Shown here: positions 1 through 6,776 of the stretch, in pieces
Layout of the letters: each line of letters begins with the position of its first letter
Position numbering within the stretch: the first letter of the stretch is position 1
DNA from: Lachnospira sp. UBA5912
GTDB taxonomy: Bacteria > Bacillota > Clostridia > Lachnospirales > Lachnospiraceae
Assembly: GCA_002435585.1 (NCBI GenBank)
Contig: DJDY01000116.1
Location: 241 to 7,845, forward strand
Direction: 5' to 3'
Length of the DNA: 7,605 bases
Translations under genes and position numbers: made by a program
The notes under the pieces: generated by a model
What the model was told of the DNA's origin: nothing
Database searches by the model: none
The model's input: only the letters and a program-made list of their open reading frames with translations

Positions 1-591
1 TTTGGAATACTTGCAGGAGATGGTCTGCTTAATCTTGCATATGAAACAATGTTTAATGCAATCAGTACCATCGCAGATGATTATTCCAATACAGATATAG
101 CTAGAAAAATGTCGTTTTATTCAAGGGCTGCTGCTGTTATTGCTTCTAAGGCTGGCGTTGATGGAATGGTTGGCGGACAATCGCTTGATGTGTATCTTAC
201 GAATAAACCAATGGATGAGAAACAGCTGGATTATATATTCAGATTGAAGACAGGAGCGCTTATTGAGGCTGCATTCATGGCAGGGGGAATTCTTGCTGGC
301 TGCACAGATGAAACGCAGAAGCTGTTGTGTAAGGCAGGATATAACGTAGGATTCGCATTTCAGATTAAAGATGATATACTTGATGTTACAAGCACACAGG
401 AAGTACTTGGAAAGCCTGTATTAAGTGATGAAAGAAACAATAAAACAACTTACGTTACATTATATGGTTTTGAAAAGGCCGAAAAAGATACTTATGATAT
501 GTCTAAAGAAGCTTTGGATATAGTAAAGTCAATAGGTCATAATGAGTATCTTGAGGAACTTATAGATATGCTTATACATCGAAATAAGTAA
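1..591 (+). CDS. ispA: Polyprenyl (farnesyl/geranyl) diphosphate synthase, 5'-truncated by window edge
   Basis: This is the C-terminal 196 residues of a trans-isoprenyl diphosphate synthase, a soluble all-helical enzyme that condenses isopentenyl diphosphate with allylic diphosphates to make farnesyl or geranylgeranyl diphosphate. The frame is open from base 1, and the first 16 codons (LAGDGLLNLAYE) are already family sequence, so the ATG at 49 is internal and the true start lies upstream. Visible family marks are GMVGGQSLD (fragment residues 55-63), the KTGALI motif (84-89) and the second aspartate-rich motif DDILD (124-128, bases 370-384), which binds diphosphate through magnesium. GKPVLSDERNNKTTYVTLYG follows it, as usual. 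The first aspartate-rich motif, which sets chain length, would lie outside the window, so C15 versus C20 product cannot be told. The stop is 19 bases before dxs, which fits one isoprenoid operon. In related genomes xseA-xseB precede this gene. Confidence 0.95.
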   Translation, partial: FGILAGDGLLNLAYETMFNAISTIADDYSNTDIARKMSFYSRAAAVIASKAGVDGMVGGQSLDVYLTNKPMDEKQLDYIFRLKTGALIEAAFMAGGILAGCTDETQKLLCKAGYNVGFAFQIKDDILDVTSTQEVLGKPVLSDERNNKTTYVTLYGFEKAEKDTYDMSKEALDIVKSIGHNEYLEELIDMLIHRNK

Positions 592-610
592 GAATGGTGA
601 GAGGGTAGCT

Positions 611-2593
611 ATGATACTAGAGAAGATTAATAAGCCCAATGATATTAAAAAACTTTCGCCAATTGAATATAACCAGCTTGCAGCAGAAATAAGAGAATTT
701 CTTATCCAGAAGATAAGTGTGACAGGAGGACATCTTGCATCTAATCTCGGAGTAGTTGAACTTACTATGGCTTTACATGTTGTGTTTAATCTTCCACAGG
801 ACAAACTTATATGGGATGTAGGTCATCAGTCTTATACACATAAAATCCTGACAGGAAGGAAGAATCAGTTTGATGAACTAAGAAAGTTCGGCGGGATGAG
901 TGGATTCCCTAAAAGAAATGAAAGTGCTTATGATGCATTTGATACAGGTCATAGTTCAACATCTATCTCAGCAGGACTTGGTCTTGCAGAGGCAAGGGAT
1001 ATAAAACATGGTAATTACAGTGTAGTGTCAGTTATAGGTGATGGAGCACTTACAGGTGGTATGGCATATGAGGCTCTTAATAATGCATCCAGAGTTAAGG
1101 GAAACTTTGTGATCATTCTTAACGATAATACTATGTCAATATCAAAAAATGTTGGAGGTGTATCTAATATGTTAAGTGAGATACGTTCTTCTGACTCATA
1201 TTATGACCTTAAGGAAAACATAGGAAATGTGTTGTATAAGCTCCCAAAAGGTGACAAAGTTGTAAAGGCTATTAAAAAAACCAAGTCTAATCTTAAACAG
1301 GTGCTTTTACATGATTCAATGTTTGAAAGCATGGGAATATATTATCTTGGGCCCGTAGATGGTCATGATATGGATAAGCTCATAAAGATTCTAACAGTAG
1401 CAAAAAGAATGAGCGGACCAGTTCTTGTTCATGTTGTTACACAGAAAGGACGTGGATATAAGCCGGCAGAACGTAATCCAAGCAAGTTCCATGGAATAGG
1501 TCCATTTGATATAAAGACAGGATGTGAGATAAACAAGTCCGATATACCGACTTATTCGCAGGTATTTTCAAATACAATATGCGAAATAGGTAAAAAGGAT
1601 AAAGAGGTTGCAACGATAACGGCAGCTATGCCGGATGGAGTAGGTCTTACCAAGTTCTCCAAATGGTTCCCTGACAGATTCTTTGATGTTGGTATAGCTG
1701 AGGCACACGCTGTTACATTTGCCGCAGGACTTGCAGCAGGTGGATTAAGACCTGTTTTTGCTGTATATTCATCATTTCTTCAAAGAGCGTATGACCAGAT
1801 ATTACATGATGTATGTATACAGCAGCTACATGTTGTATTTGCAATTGACAGGGCGGGGCTTGTTGGAAGTGATGGGGAAACTCATCAGGGTATATTTGAT
1901 ATATCGTTTCTTTCATCTATACCTAATATGACAATATGTGCACCAAAGAATGATATAGAACTTAAAGAAATGCTTAACTTCGCAATTGAAGACTTTAATG
2001 GTCCGATTGCCATACGATATCCAAGGGGAAGTGCCTGCCTTTTGTTTCATGATTTTAATGAACAAGTGGAATATGGACGTTCAGAAATAATGTATATTGG
2101 CAATGATGTATATTCAGTAGAAAAGCATGGCGACTACAGGAAAAAATATATAGAAGCAGATGATGCAGATGTTAGGGGTCCTGAATCAGTATGTTCTAGC
2201 AAGGGAAGATATGATATTGCTTTACTTGCATTGGGAAGCATGGTATCAACTGCGTCTAAGGTAAGGGAAAAGCTTATGGAAGAAGGATATACAGTTACGC
2301 TGGTGAATGCACGTTTTGTCAAGCCTGTTGATAAAGATATGATAGATTATGTATGTCATAATCATAAGCTTATAGTTACTCTTGAAGAAAATGTATCATC
2401 AGGTGGATTTGGAAGAACTGTCTGTCAGTATATAAGTGATTCTGAGTATGATAACCATGTTCTTGGCATATCACTTCCAGATGATTACATAGAGCATGGA
2501 AGTGTTGATATATTAAGACATGAAACAGGAATTGACGAGGAAAATATAATCAGACGTGTTAAGGAGAAATATATAAAGGACTGCTGTCAGTAA
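611..2593 (+). CDS. dxs: 1-deoxy-D-xylulose-5-phosphate synthase
   Basis: This 660-residue cytoplasmic thiamine-diphosphate enzyme condenses pyruvate with glyceraldehyde-3-phosphate to DXP, the entry step of the MEP isoprenoid pathway and a precursor of thiamine and pyridoxal. The ATG has a GAGGG Shine-Dalgarno at 601-605. Domain I has GGHLASNLG (39-47, catalytic-type His41), the ThDP/magnesium motif GDGALTGG to NN (143-158) and NDNTMSIS (171-178). The pyrimidine-binding domain has VGIAEAHAVTFAAG (360-373; Glu364 is the ThDP-activating glutamate), SSFLQRAYDQ and SDGETHQGIFD (His425). The transketolase C-terminal domain has LVNARFVKPVD (564-574) and LEENVSSGGFG (591-601). Two oddities: the usual Gln of the AEQH motif is Ala365, and about 33 extra residues lie around 490-533, between the pyrimidine and C-terminal domains, making the protein longer than the roughly 620-635 usual. 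All catalytic motifs are intact, so it should be functional. Confidence 0.98.
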   Translation: MILEKINKPNDIKKLSPIEYNQLAAEIREFLIQKISVTGGHLASNLGVVELTMALHVVFNLPQDKLIWDVGHQSYTHKILTGRKNQFDELRKFGGMSGFPKRNESAYDAFDTGHSSTSISAGLGLAEARDIKHGNYSVVSVIGDGALTGGMAYEALNNASRVKGNFVIILNDNTMSISKNVGGVSNMLSEIRSSDSYYDLKENIGNVLYKLPKGDKVVKAIKKTKSNLKQVLLHDSMFESMGIYYLGPVDGHDMDKLIKILTVAKRMSGPVLVHVVTQKGRGYKPAERNPSKFHGIGPFDIKTGCEINKSDIPTYSQVFSNTICEIGKKDKEVATITAAMPDGVGLTKFSKWFPDRFFDVGIAEAHAVTFAAGLAAGGLRPVFAVYSSFLQRAYDQILHDVCIQQLHVVFAIDRAGLVGSDGETHQGIFDISFLSSIPNMTICAPKNDIELKEMLNFAIEDFNGPIAIRYPRGSACLLFHDFNEQVEYGRSEIMYIGNDVYSVEKHGDYRKKYIEADDADVRGPESVCSSKGRYDIALLALGSMVSTASKVREKLMEEGYTVTLVNARFVKPVDKDMIDYVCHNHKLIVTLEENVSSGGFGRTVCQYISDSEYDNHVLGISLPDDYIEHGSVDILRHETGIDEENIIRRVKEKYIKDCCQ

Positions 2594-2635
2594 TATATCA
2601 AATAAGTGTATATGTGAAGACAGAATTACAGGAAT

Positions 2636-2639
2636 GGAG
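2636..2639 (+). promoter_or_regulatory. Ribosome binding site deciding the tlyA start
   Basis: GGAG lies 6 bases before the ATG at 2646. The earlier in-frame ATG at 2634 has its only AGGA directly abutting it, with no spacer. This favours 2646, which also yields the usual TlyA N-terminus. Confidence 0.6.
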
Positions 2640-2645
2640 ATAAGA

Positions 2646-3449
2646 ATGAGCAAAGAAAGATTAGATGTTTTGCTGGTAAACAGAGGACTTGCAGAATCAA
2701 GGGAAAAGGCAAAAGCTATTATTATGTCTGGAAATGTATATGTTGAAGGACAGAAAGAAGACAAGGCAGGGTCAACTTTTGCAGATAATGCTAATATAGA
2801 GGTAAGAGGCAATACATTAAAATACGTAAGCAGAGGTGGACTTAAGCTTGAAAAGGCCATGCAAAACTTTGATGTTACAATAGAAGGAAAAATATGTATG
2901 GATGTGGGTTCTTCAACAGGAGGATTTACAGACTGTATGCTTCAGAATGGTGCAATAAAAGTATATTCGGTTGATGTAGGACATGGTCAGCTTGCATGGA
3001 AGCTGCGTAATGATGAAAGAGTTGTATGTATGGAAAAAACCAATATACGATATGTTACGCCGGAAGATGTTGCAGACAGAATTGATTTTGCAAGTATAGA
3101 TGTATCATTTATATCTCTTACTAAGGTATTGCTTCCTGTTAAGAATCTTCTTACCGATGATGGACAGATAGTATGTCTTATTAAACCACAGTTTGAGGCT
3201 GGAAGAGAAAAAGTTGGAAAACATGGAGTAGTAAGAGATAAGTCAGTCCATGAAGAAGTTATAAAGATGGTTATTGATTATGCGGTTTCAATAGGTTTTG
3301 AGGTTCTCAACCTTGAGTTTTCACCGGTTAAAGGACCAGAAGGCAATATTGAATATCTGTTACATCTTCAAAAGCATACAGAAGGTACATATGAAAATAT
3401 TCCTTTTGAAATAAAAAATATAGTAGACAAAGCGCATGAAACGTTGTAA
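2646..3449 (+). CDS. tlyA: TlyA family rRNA 2'-O-methyltransferase (S4 domain plus FtsJ-like domain)
   Basis: This 267-residue protein joins an N-terminal S4 RNA-binding domain (about 3-62, ERLDVLLVNRGLAESREKAKAII) to a Rossmann-fold FtsJ/RrmJ methyltransferase domain. The SAM-binding motif is MDVGSSTGGFTDCMLQNGA (85-103). Residues matching the K-D-K-E tetrad of 2'-O-methyltransferases are Lys67 (SRGGLKLEKA), Asp152 (IDVSFISL), Lys180 (LIKPQFEAG) and Glu236 (GNIEYLLHL). In mycobacteria TlyA methylates cytidines in 16S and 23S rRNA and affects capreomycin susceptibility. The historical label 'hemolysin A' is not supported by the domain content. The start at 2646 (MSKERLDVLL) is chosen over ATG 2634 because of its better-placed GGAG and fit to homologues. 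It sits 52 bases after dxs and 47 before nadK, its usual Firmicute position (the yqxC slot of Bacillus subtilis). Which rRNA sites it modifies here is unknown. Confidence 0.95.
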   Translation: MSKERLDVLLVNRGLAESREKAKAIIMSGNVYVEGQKEDKAGSTFADNANIEVRGNTLKYVSRGGLKLEKAMQNFDVTIEGKICMDVGSSTGGFTDCMLQNGAIKVYSVDVGHGQLAWKLRNDERVVCMEKTNIRYVTPEDVADRIDFASIDVSFISLTKVLLPVKNLLTDDGQIVCLIKPQFEAGREKVGKHGVVRDKSVHEEVIKMVIDYAVSIGFEVLNLEFSPVKGPEGNIEYLLHLQKHTEGTYENIPFEIKNIVDKAHETL

Positions 3450-3486
3450 TATATATTTATAGTTAACTTTAAGTGCTTTGCAATAT

Positions 3487-3491
3487 AGGGG
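3487..3491 (+). promoter_or_regulatory. Ribosome binding site deciding the nadK start
   Basis: AGGGG with a 5-base spacer precedes the ATG at 3497. The longest in-frame reading would start at GTG 3473, but that adds eight residues (MLCNIGVS) that include this ribosome binding site and are atypical for NAD kinase. Confidence 0.6.
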
Positions 3492-3496
3492 TATCA

Positions 3497-4348
3497 ATGA
3501 AAAAATTTTATATAGTTACGAATCAGTCAAAGGATACAGAACTGAAGTATACATATAGTATTATTACATACCTGAAAGAACATGGTGCTGATGGTATATA
3601 TGATGAAGCAGCAGGTAATGTTGAGGGAACTAAGTATTGCTATACGAATGCTGTACTTGTACCAGATGGAGTGGAATGTATCATAGTACTTGGTGGAGAT
3701 GGAACATTAATACAGGCAGCAAGGGATCTTAACGAGAAGAATATTCCACTTCTTGGGGTGAATATCGGTACATTGGGATATCTTACAGATACGGATATGA
3801 ACACGGTTTATGAGACTCTGGATAACCTTATTCATGATAATTATGATATTGATACGCGCATGATGCTTGATGGCAAAATATACAGGGACGATGAGCTTAT
3901 TTATGAGGATGTTGCACTTAATGATGTTGTATTAAGCAGGCGTGGGATTCTTCGTGTTATTGATTTTGACATATATGTTAATGGAGAGTATCTTAATTCT
4001 TTTGCTGCAGATGGCGTTATTGTTTCAACAGCAACTGGTTCAACAGCATATAGTTTGTCAGCTGGTGGACCTATAGTGCAGCCTAATGCAAGGCTTATAA
4101 TGATAACTCCGATATGTGCCCATACACTTACGCAAAGAAGTATTATATTTGGGCAGGATGATGAGATTGTTATTCAGATGAATGATAATAAGAGATTATC
4201 AGAAGAAAGAGTTGCAACATATGACGGAGAAAGCTATTGCAAAGTTGTTACAGGCGACAGAGTTGTTATTACGCGTTCGGATAAGACGGCAAAGCTTATA
4301 AAAACGAGCAAGATATCTTTTCTTGAAAGAATAAGAAATAAAATGTGA
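3497..4348 (+). CDS. nadK: NAD kinase (ATP/polyphosphate-dependent NAD+ 2'-phosphotransferase)
   Basis: This 283-residue cytoplasmic enzyme phosphorylates NAD+ to NADP+, the only de novo route to NADP(H). The diagnostic motif is VLGGDGTLIQAARDL (64-78), with catalytic-type Asp68. It is followed by GVNIGTLGYLTD (87-98), LNDVVLSR (141-148, the NAD-contacting Asn-acidic pair, here Asn-Asp), DGVIVSTATGSTAYSLSAGGPIV (172-194, the glycine-rich substrate loop) and a C-terminal TYDGE (241-245). Length and motif order are normal. The chosen ATG gives MKKFYIVTNQSKD, typical of the clostridial family. It lies between tlyA and argR as in most Firmicutes, and its product feeds NADPH to the MEP pathway step after Dxs, so the grouping makes metabolic sense, though that link is inference. 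Nothing looks degraded. Confidence 0.97.
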   Translation: MKKFYIVTNQSKDTELKYTYSIITYLKEHGADGIYDEAAGNVEGTKYCYTNAVLVPDGVECIIVLGGDGTLIQAARDLNEKNIPLLGVNIGTLGYLTDTDMNTVYETLDNLIHDNYDIDTRMMLDGKIYRDDELIYEDVALNDVVLSRRGILRVIDFDIYVNGEYLNSFAADGVIVSTATGSTAYSLSAGGPIVQPNARLIMITPICAHTLTQRSIIFGQDDEIVIQMNDNKRLSEERVATYDGESYCKVVTGDRVVITRSDKTAKLIKTSKISFLERIRNKM

Positions 4349-4364
4349 TTGTATGCAGATGATA

Positions 4365-4383
4365 CTTATCACAGGGTGGTAAG
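4365..4383 (+). promoter_or_regulatory. Short hairpin in the nadK-argR gap, just ahead of the argR ribosome binding site
   Basis: CTTATCAC (4365-4372) pairs with GTGGTAAG (4376-4383) over 8 positions, one of them G-U, around a 3-base AGG loop. It ends 3 bases before the argR GGAG (4387-4390). No U-run follows, so it is not a convincing terminator. It could protect an mRNA end or modulate argR translation. It does not resemble the known ArgR operator. The structure is seen; the function is a guess. Confidence 0.35.
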
Positions 4384-4397
4384 ATTGGAGAATTGTT

Positions 4398-4850
4398 GTG
4401 AGAACAGACAGACACAAGAAAATATTAGAATTAATCAATAATAATAATATAGGAACACAGGAAGAACTGGCGGATGCACTTAACAAAGCCGGATATAATG
4501 TTACACAGGCAACTGTTTCAAGAGATATAAGGGCGCTGAATCTGACTAAAGTATCTGTTGATGGCGTGAGTCAGAAATATACAACATTAACAGCAGGTAA
4601 TCCAGTAACCAATGACAAGTATATACGTGTGTTAAGAGAAGGATATCTTGATATGGATATGGCACAGAATATACTTGTAATAAGAACAGTTTCTGGAATG
4701 GCTATGGCTGTGTGTGCAGCACTTGATGCACTAAAGCTTGATGAGATAGTTGGTTCTATAGCAGGTGATGACACGATCATGTGCGCTGTAAGGACGGTTA
4801 AAGATACAACTGTTGTTATGAACAAGTTGAAGAAACTTATAAAAATATAA
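4398..4850 (+). CDS. argR: Arginine-responsive transcriptional regulator ArgR/AhrC
   Basis: This 150-residue regulator has the normal length for the family, which forms arginine-dependent hexamers that repress arginine biosynthesis and can activate catabolism. The N-terminal winged helix (about 1-70) contains TQEELADALNKAGYNVTQATVSRDIRAL, where the ATVSRDI stretch is the family DNA-recognition segment with its Ser-Arg pair. The C-terminal domain (about 80-150) contains the arginine-binding and trimerisation motif GSIAGDDTIMCAVRT, with the conserved Asp-Asp pair. Translation starts at GTG 4398, with GGAG 7 bases upstream; the product begins MRTDRHKKILELI as in homologues, and no better in-frame start exists upstream. 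It sits in the standard nadK-argR-recN position, 49 bases after nadK. I found no clear ARG-box in the window, so autoregulation is not shown. Its targets are presumably arg genes elsewhere. Confidence 0.97.
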   Translation: MRTDRHKKILELINNNNIGTQEELADALNKAGYNVTQATVSRDIRALNLTKVSVDGVSQKYTTLTAGNPVTNDKYIRVLREGYLDMDMAQNILVIRTVSGMAMAVCAALDALKLDEIVGSIAGDDTIMCAVRTVKDTTVVMNKLKKLIKI

Positions 4851-4851
4851 G

Positions 4852-4890
4852 GCTATTATAACAATAGCTGTTATGGTTATTTCTGTTATA
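4852..4890 (+). repeat. Overlapping, mutually exclusive inverted repeats downstream of argR
   Basis: GCTATT (4852-4857) pairs with AATAGC (4863-4868). ATAACA (4858-4863) pairs with TGTTAT (4869-4874), and the same arm extended by one base, TATAACA (4857-4863), pairs with TGTTATA (4884-4890). Sharing an arm means only one hairpin can form at a time. The stems are short and AT-rich, so they may be chance, but they sit directly before a strong hairpin, an arrangement seen in attenuators and operators. No protein or ligand can be assigned. Confidence 0.35.
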
Positions 4891-4892
4891 CT
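4884..4892 (+). promoter_or_regulatory. recN: Possible extended -10 promoter element for recN
   Basis: TGTTATACT matches an extended -10 element (TGn followed by TATACT at 4887-4892). No good -35 hexamer is found 16-18 bases upstream, which extended -10 promoters can tolerate. Transcription would begin near 4898-4900, inside the left arm of the following hairpin, so such a transcript would escape folding it fully. No LexA/SOS box is recognised nearby. In AT-rich DNA this match could be chance. Confidence 0.3.
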
Positions 4893-4930
4893 ATGAGAAT
4901 ACCGGCATATTTTAAGCCGGTATTCTCATA
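4892..4930 (+). terminator. Perfect 15-bp hairpin between argR and recN, terminator-like
   Basis: TATGAGAATACCGGC (4892-4906) is exactly complementary to GCCGGTATTCTCATA (4916-4930) around a 9-base AT loop. A GC-rich block (CCGGC/GCCGG) sits next to the loop. It begins 41 bases after the argR stop and ends 26 bases before the recN ATG. The trailing bases (TTGTATCAGT) lack a proper U-run, so full intrinsic termination is uncertain. Partial termination, RNA stabilisation or an mRNA processing site are alternatives. Confidence 0.55.
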
Positions 4931-4948
4931 TTGTATCAGTGACAAGTT

Positions 4949-4955
4949 GGAGGAG
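4949..4955 (+). promoter_or_regulatory. Ribosome binding site deciding the recN start, unusually close to the ATG
   Basis: GGAGGAG occupies 4949-4955. The GGAGG core ends 3 bases before ATG 4957, closer than the usual 5-9. The alternative in-frame GTG at 4939 has no purine-rich site upstream, and starting there would add MTSWRS, which is unlike RecN N-termini. Confidence 0.6.
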
Positions 4956-4956
4956 T

Positions 4957-6639
4957 ATGCTTACTAATTTACATGTTAAGAATCTTGCATTAATAGAAGA
5001 AGAGAATGTTGATTTTGAAGAAGGTCTTAATATATTATCAGGTGAAACAGGTGCTGGTAAATCTATAATTCTTGGCTCAATTAATGCAGCACTTGGTGCT
5101 AAGACATCGCCAGATTTTATAAGAACCGGTGCTGAATATGGATTAGCCGAACTTATGTTTGTAATAGATGATGCTAAGACACTAGAAAAGATAAAGGAGT
5201 TAGGGATAATCGATATAGATGAAGGCGAATTGCTTATATCAAGAAAGATAACGCCCACACGCTCACAGATTAAGGTAAATGGACAGAATTTTACAGCAGC
5301 ACAGACACAGAAACTTGCCAGATATCTTATAGATATGCATGGTCAGCATGATAATCAGATTCTTATGGATGATTCATCACATATCAATGTTGTAGATGAA
5401 TATTGTGCAGATAATATAGAAAAACTAAAAGAAAAGATGAAAGCTGATTATAGTTATTATACAGAATGTAGAAATGCATTAAAGGATATGGATAAGGACA
5501 CAGATGAAAGGCAGCGTGAGATTTCTTTTCTTGAGTATGAAGTGAATGAAATAACAGCGGCAGCACTTAAGCCGGGTGAAGATGAAGAACTTGAAACAGA
5601 ATTTAAAAGGCTTAATAATCATCAGAAGATTATGAATGAACTGGCATGTGCGGATATGCTTCTTAATTCTGGTGATGACAATATAAGTGATATGCTTGGA
5701 ATGGCTGTAAAAGCTCTTGCTAATGCATCCGAATACGATGAGACTCTTAAAAATCCGGCAGCAACTTTACAGGATGTAGAGAGCCTTATCATGGATGTTT
5801 CCCACGATATAAGTTCATATATTGACAGCAGCGATTATGATGCCTCTGCATTGAATGATATACAAGACAGGCTTGATACGGTTAATGAACTTAAGAATAA
5901 GTATGGTGGAACTATTGAAACTGTTCTTTTATCACTTAAAGAAAAAGAAAATAAGCTTGAAGAATATTATAACTATGATGAAATCCTGAATAAAAGAAAG
6001 GCAGAATATGAAAAAGCCTGTAAGAAAGCTATGAATACTGCCGATTTACTAAGCGATGAAAGAAAAAAAGCTGCGAAAAAACTGACGGATGAATTTGTAG
6101 CTTCACTGAAACAACTTAATTTTCTTGATGTAAGATTCAGGATAGATTTTCATAAAAATGATAATATTACACAGAATGGATATGATTCAGTAACATTTAT
6201 GATATCAACTAATCCGGGTCAGGAATTGCGGCCTTTATCTAGGGTGGCATCAGGTGGAGAGCTTTCAAGAATAATGCTTGCAATCAAAACAGTAATGGCT
6301 GGTGATGATAGAAAAACACTTATATTTGATGAAATAGATGCAGGAATAAGCGGAAAAACAGCCCAGATGGTTTCTAACCAGCTTTCAAGACTTTCAAGAC
6401 ATCATCAGATAATATGTATAACACATCTTCCGCAGATAGCTTCTATGGCTGATGCACATTATACTATTAAGAAAACGGTACATGATAATAAGACATATAG
6501 TCAGATATCAAGAGTTAACGGCGATGATAGTATATATGAGCTTGCACGTATGCTGTCAGGAAGTGAAGTTACAGATTCAGTACTTGCCAATGCAAGAGAA
6601 TTAAAGAAAGCATCAGATGATTTTAAAGGCTTACTATAA
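4957..6639 (+). CDS. recN: DNA repair protein RecN (SMC-like ATPase)
   Basis: This 560-residue protein belongs to the SMC-like ABC ATPases that gather at double-strand breaks early in recombinational repair; length is normal (about 550-575). The N-terminal half-ATPase begins MLTNLHVKNLALIEE and carries the Walker A motif GETGAGKS (29-36) and the MHGQHDNQ segment (127-134) typical of RecN. The middle (about 155-385) is charged and heptad-rich, consistent with an interrupted antiparallel coiled coil. The C-terminal half has the ABC signature ASGGELSRIMLA (431-442), Walker B TLIFDEIDAGISG (454-466, catalytic-type Glu459) and the switch region ITHLPQIA (488-495). All ATPase parts are present. The start at 4957 matches homologues. 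A 106-base gap with a strong hairpin separates it from argR, so it may have its own promoter. No SOS box was found. Downstream it converges with spoIVB. Confidence 0.97.
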   Translation: MLTNLHVKNLALIEEENVDFEEGLNILSGETGAGKSIILGSINAALGAKTSPDFIRTGAEYGLAELMFVIDDAKTLEKIKELGIIDIDEGELLISRKITPTRSQIKVNGQNFTAAQTQKLARYLIDMHGQHDNQILMDDSSHINVVDEYCADNIEKLKEKMKADYSYYTECRNALKDMDKDTDERQREISFLEYEVNEITAAALKPGEDEELETEFKRLNNHQKIMNELACADMLLNSGDDNISDMLGMAVKALANASEYDETLKNPAATLQDVESLIMDVSHDISSYIDSSDYDASALNDIQDRLDTVNELKNKYGGTIETVLLSLKEKENKLEEYYNYDEILNKRKAEYEKACKKAMNTADLLSDERKKAAKKLTDEFVASLKQLNFLDVRFRIDFHKNDNITQNGYDSVTFMISTNPGQELRPLSRVASGGELSRIMLAIKTVMAGDDRKTLIFDEIDAGISGKTAQMVSNQLSRLSRHHQIICITHLPQIASMADAHYTIKKTVHDNKTYSQISRVNGDDSIYELARMLSGSEVTDSVLANARELKKASDDFKGLL

Positions 6640-6742
6640 AGTTTTATTGTAATCATTACTTGAAATTATTAATTATAAATGCTGATTGCTGATAATATTA
6701 GTATATTATAAACTACATATTTATTATAATTATATAAGTAAT
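6640..6742. other. AT-rich convergent intergenic spacer
   Basis: Between the recN stop and the terminator stem there are 103 very AT-rich bases. I see no open reading frame, RNA gene or convincing promoter. TGCTGATTGCTGAT is a short tandem repeat, and several TATAAT-like strings occur as expected from the composition. Confidence 0.6.
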
Positions 6743-6774
6743 AACGGGTGTCAAAACTTTTTCTGACACCCGTT
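6743..6774. terminator. Intrinsic terminator-like hairpin between convergent recN and spoIVB
   Basis: AACGGGTGTCA (6743-6753) is perfectly complementary to TGACACCCGTT (6764-6774), an 11-bp stem with a 10-base loop. On the + strand it is followed by TGTTATTCC and on the - strand by ATTACTTATA, so U-runs are weak on both sides. It begins 2 bases after the spoIVB stop codon on the - strand, the expected place for its terminator, and could also stop recN transcripts. Convergent gene placement supports a shared bidirectional role. Confidence 0.75.
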
Positions 6775-6776
6775 TG

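Noticed and set aside
2646..3449. Calling tlyA a hemolysin or virulence gene
   Set aside because: The S4 plus FtsJ domain layout and SAM motif indicate an rRNA methyltransferase; the hemolysin name is historical.
3461..3468. Palindrome AGTTAACT in the tlyA-nadK gap
   Set aside because: An 8-base palindrome in AT-rich DNA is expected by chance, and no spacing or second copy suggests an operator.
4199..4486. 95-codon - strand frame across nadK, the gap and argR
   Set aside because: It runs antisense to two conserved genes and its translation is low-complexity Ser/Cys/Ile typical of antisense AT-rich DNA.
4349..4956. ArgR operator (ARG box) near argR or recN
   Set aside because: I looked for TGAATA-type paired half-sites around argR and found none convincing; the TGTTAT repeats do not match the known consensus.
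4851..4956. LexA/SOS box controlling recN
   Set aside because: No GAAC-N4-GTTC-like sequence is present in the gap upstream of recN.
4926..5258. 110-codon - strand frame over the recN start
   Set aside because: It is antisense to the conserved Walker A region of RecN and has no family resemblance.
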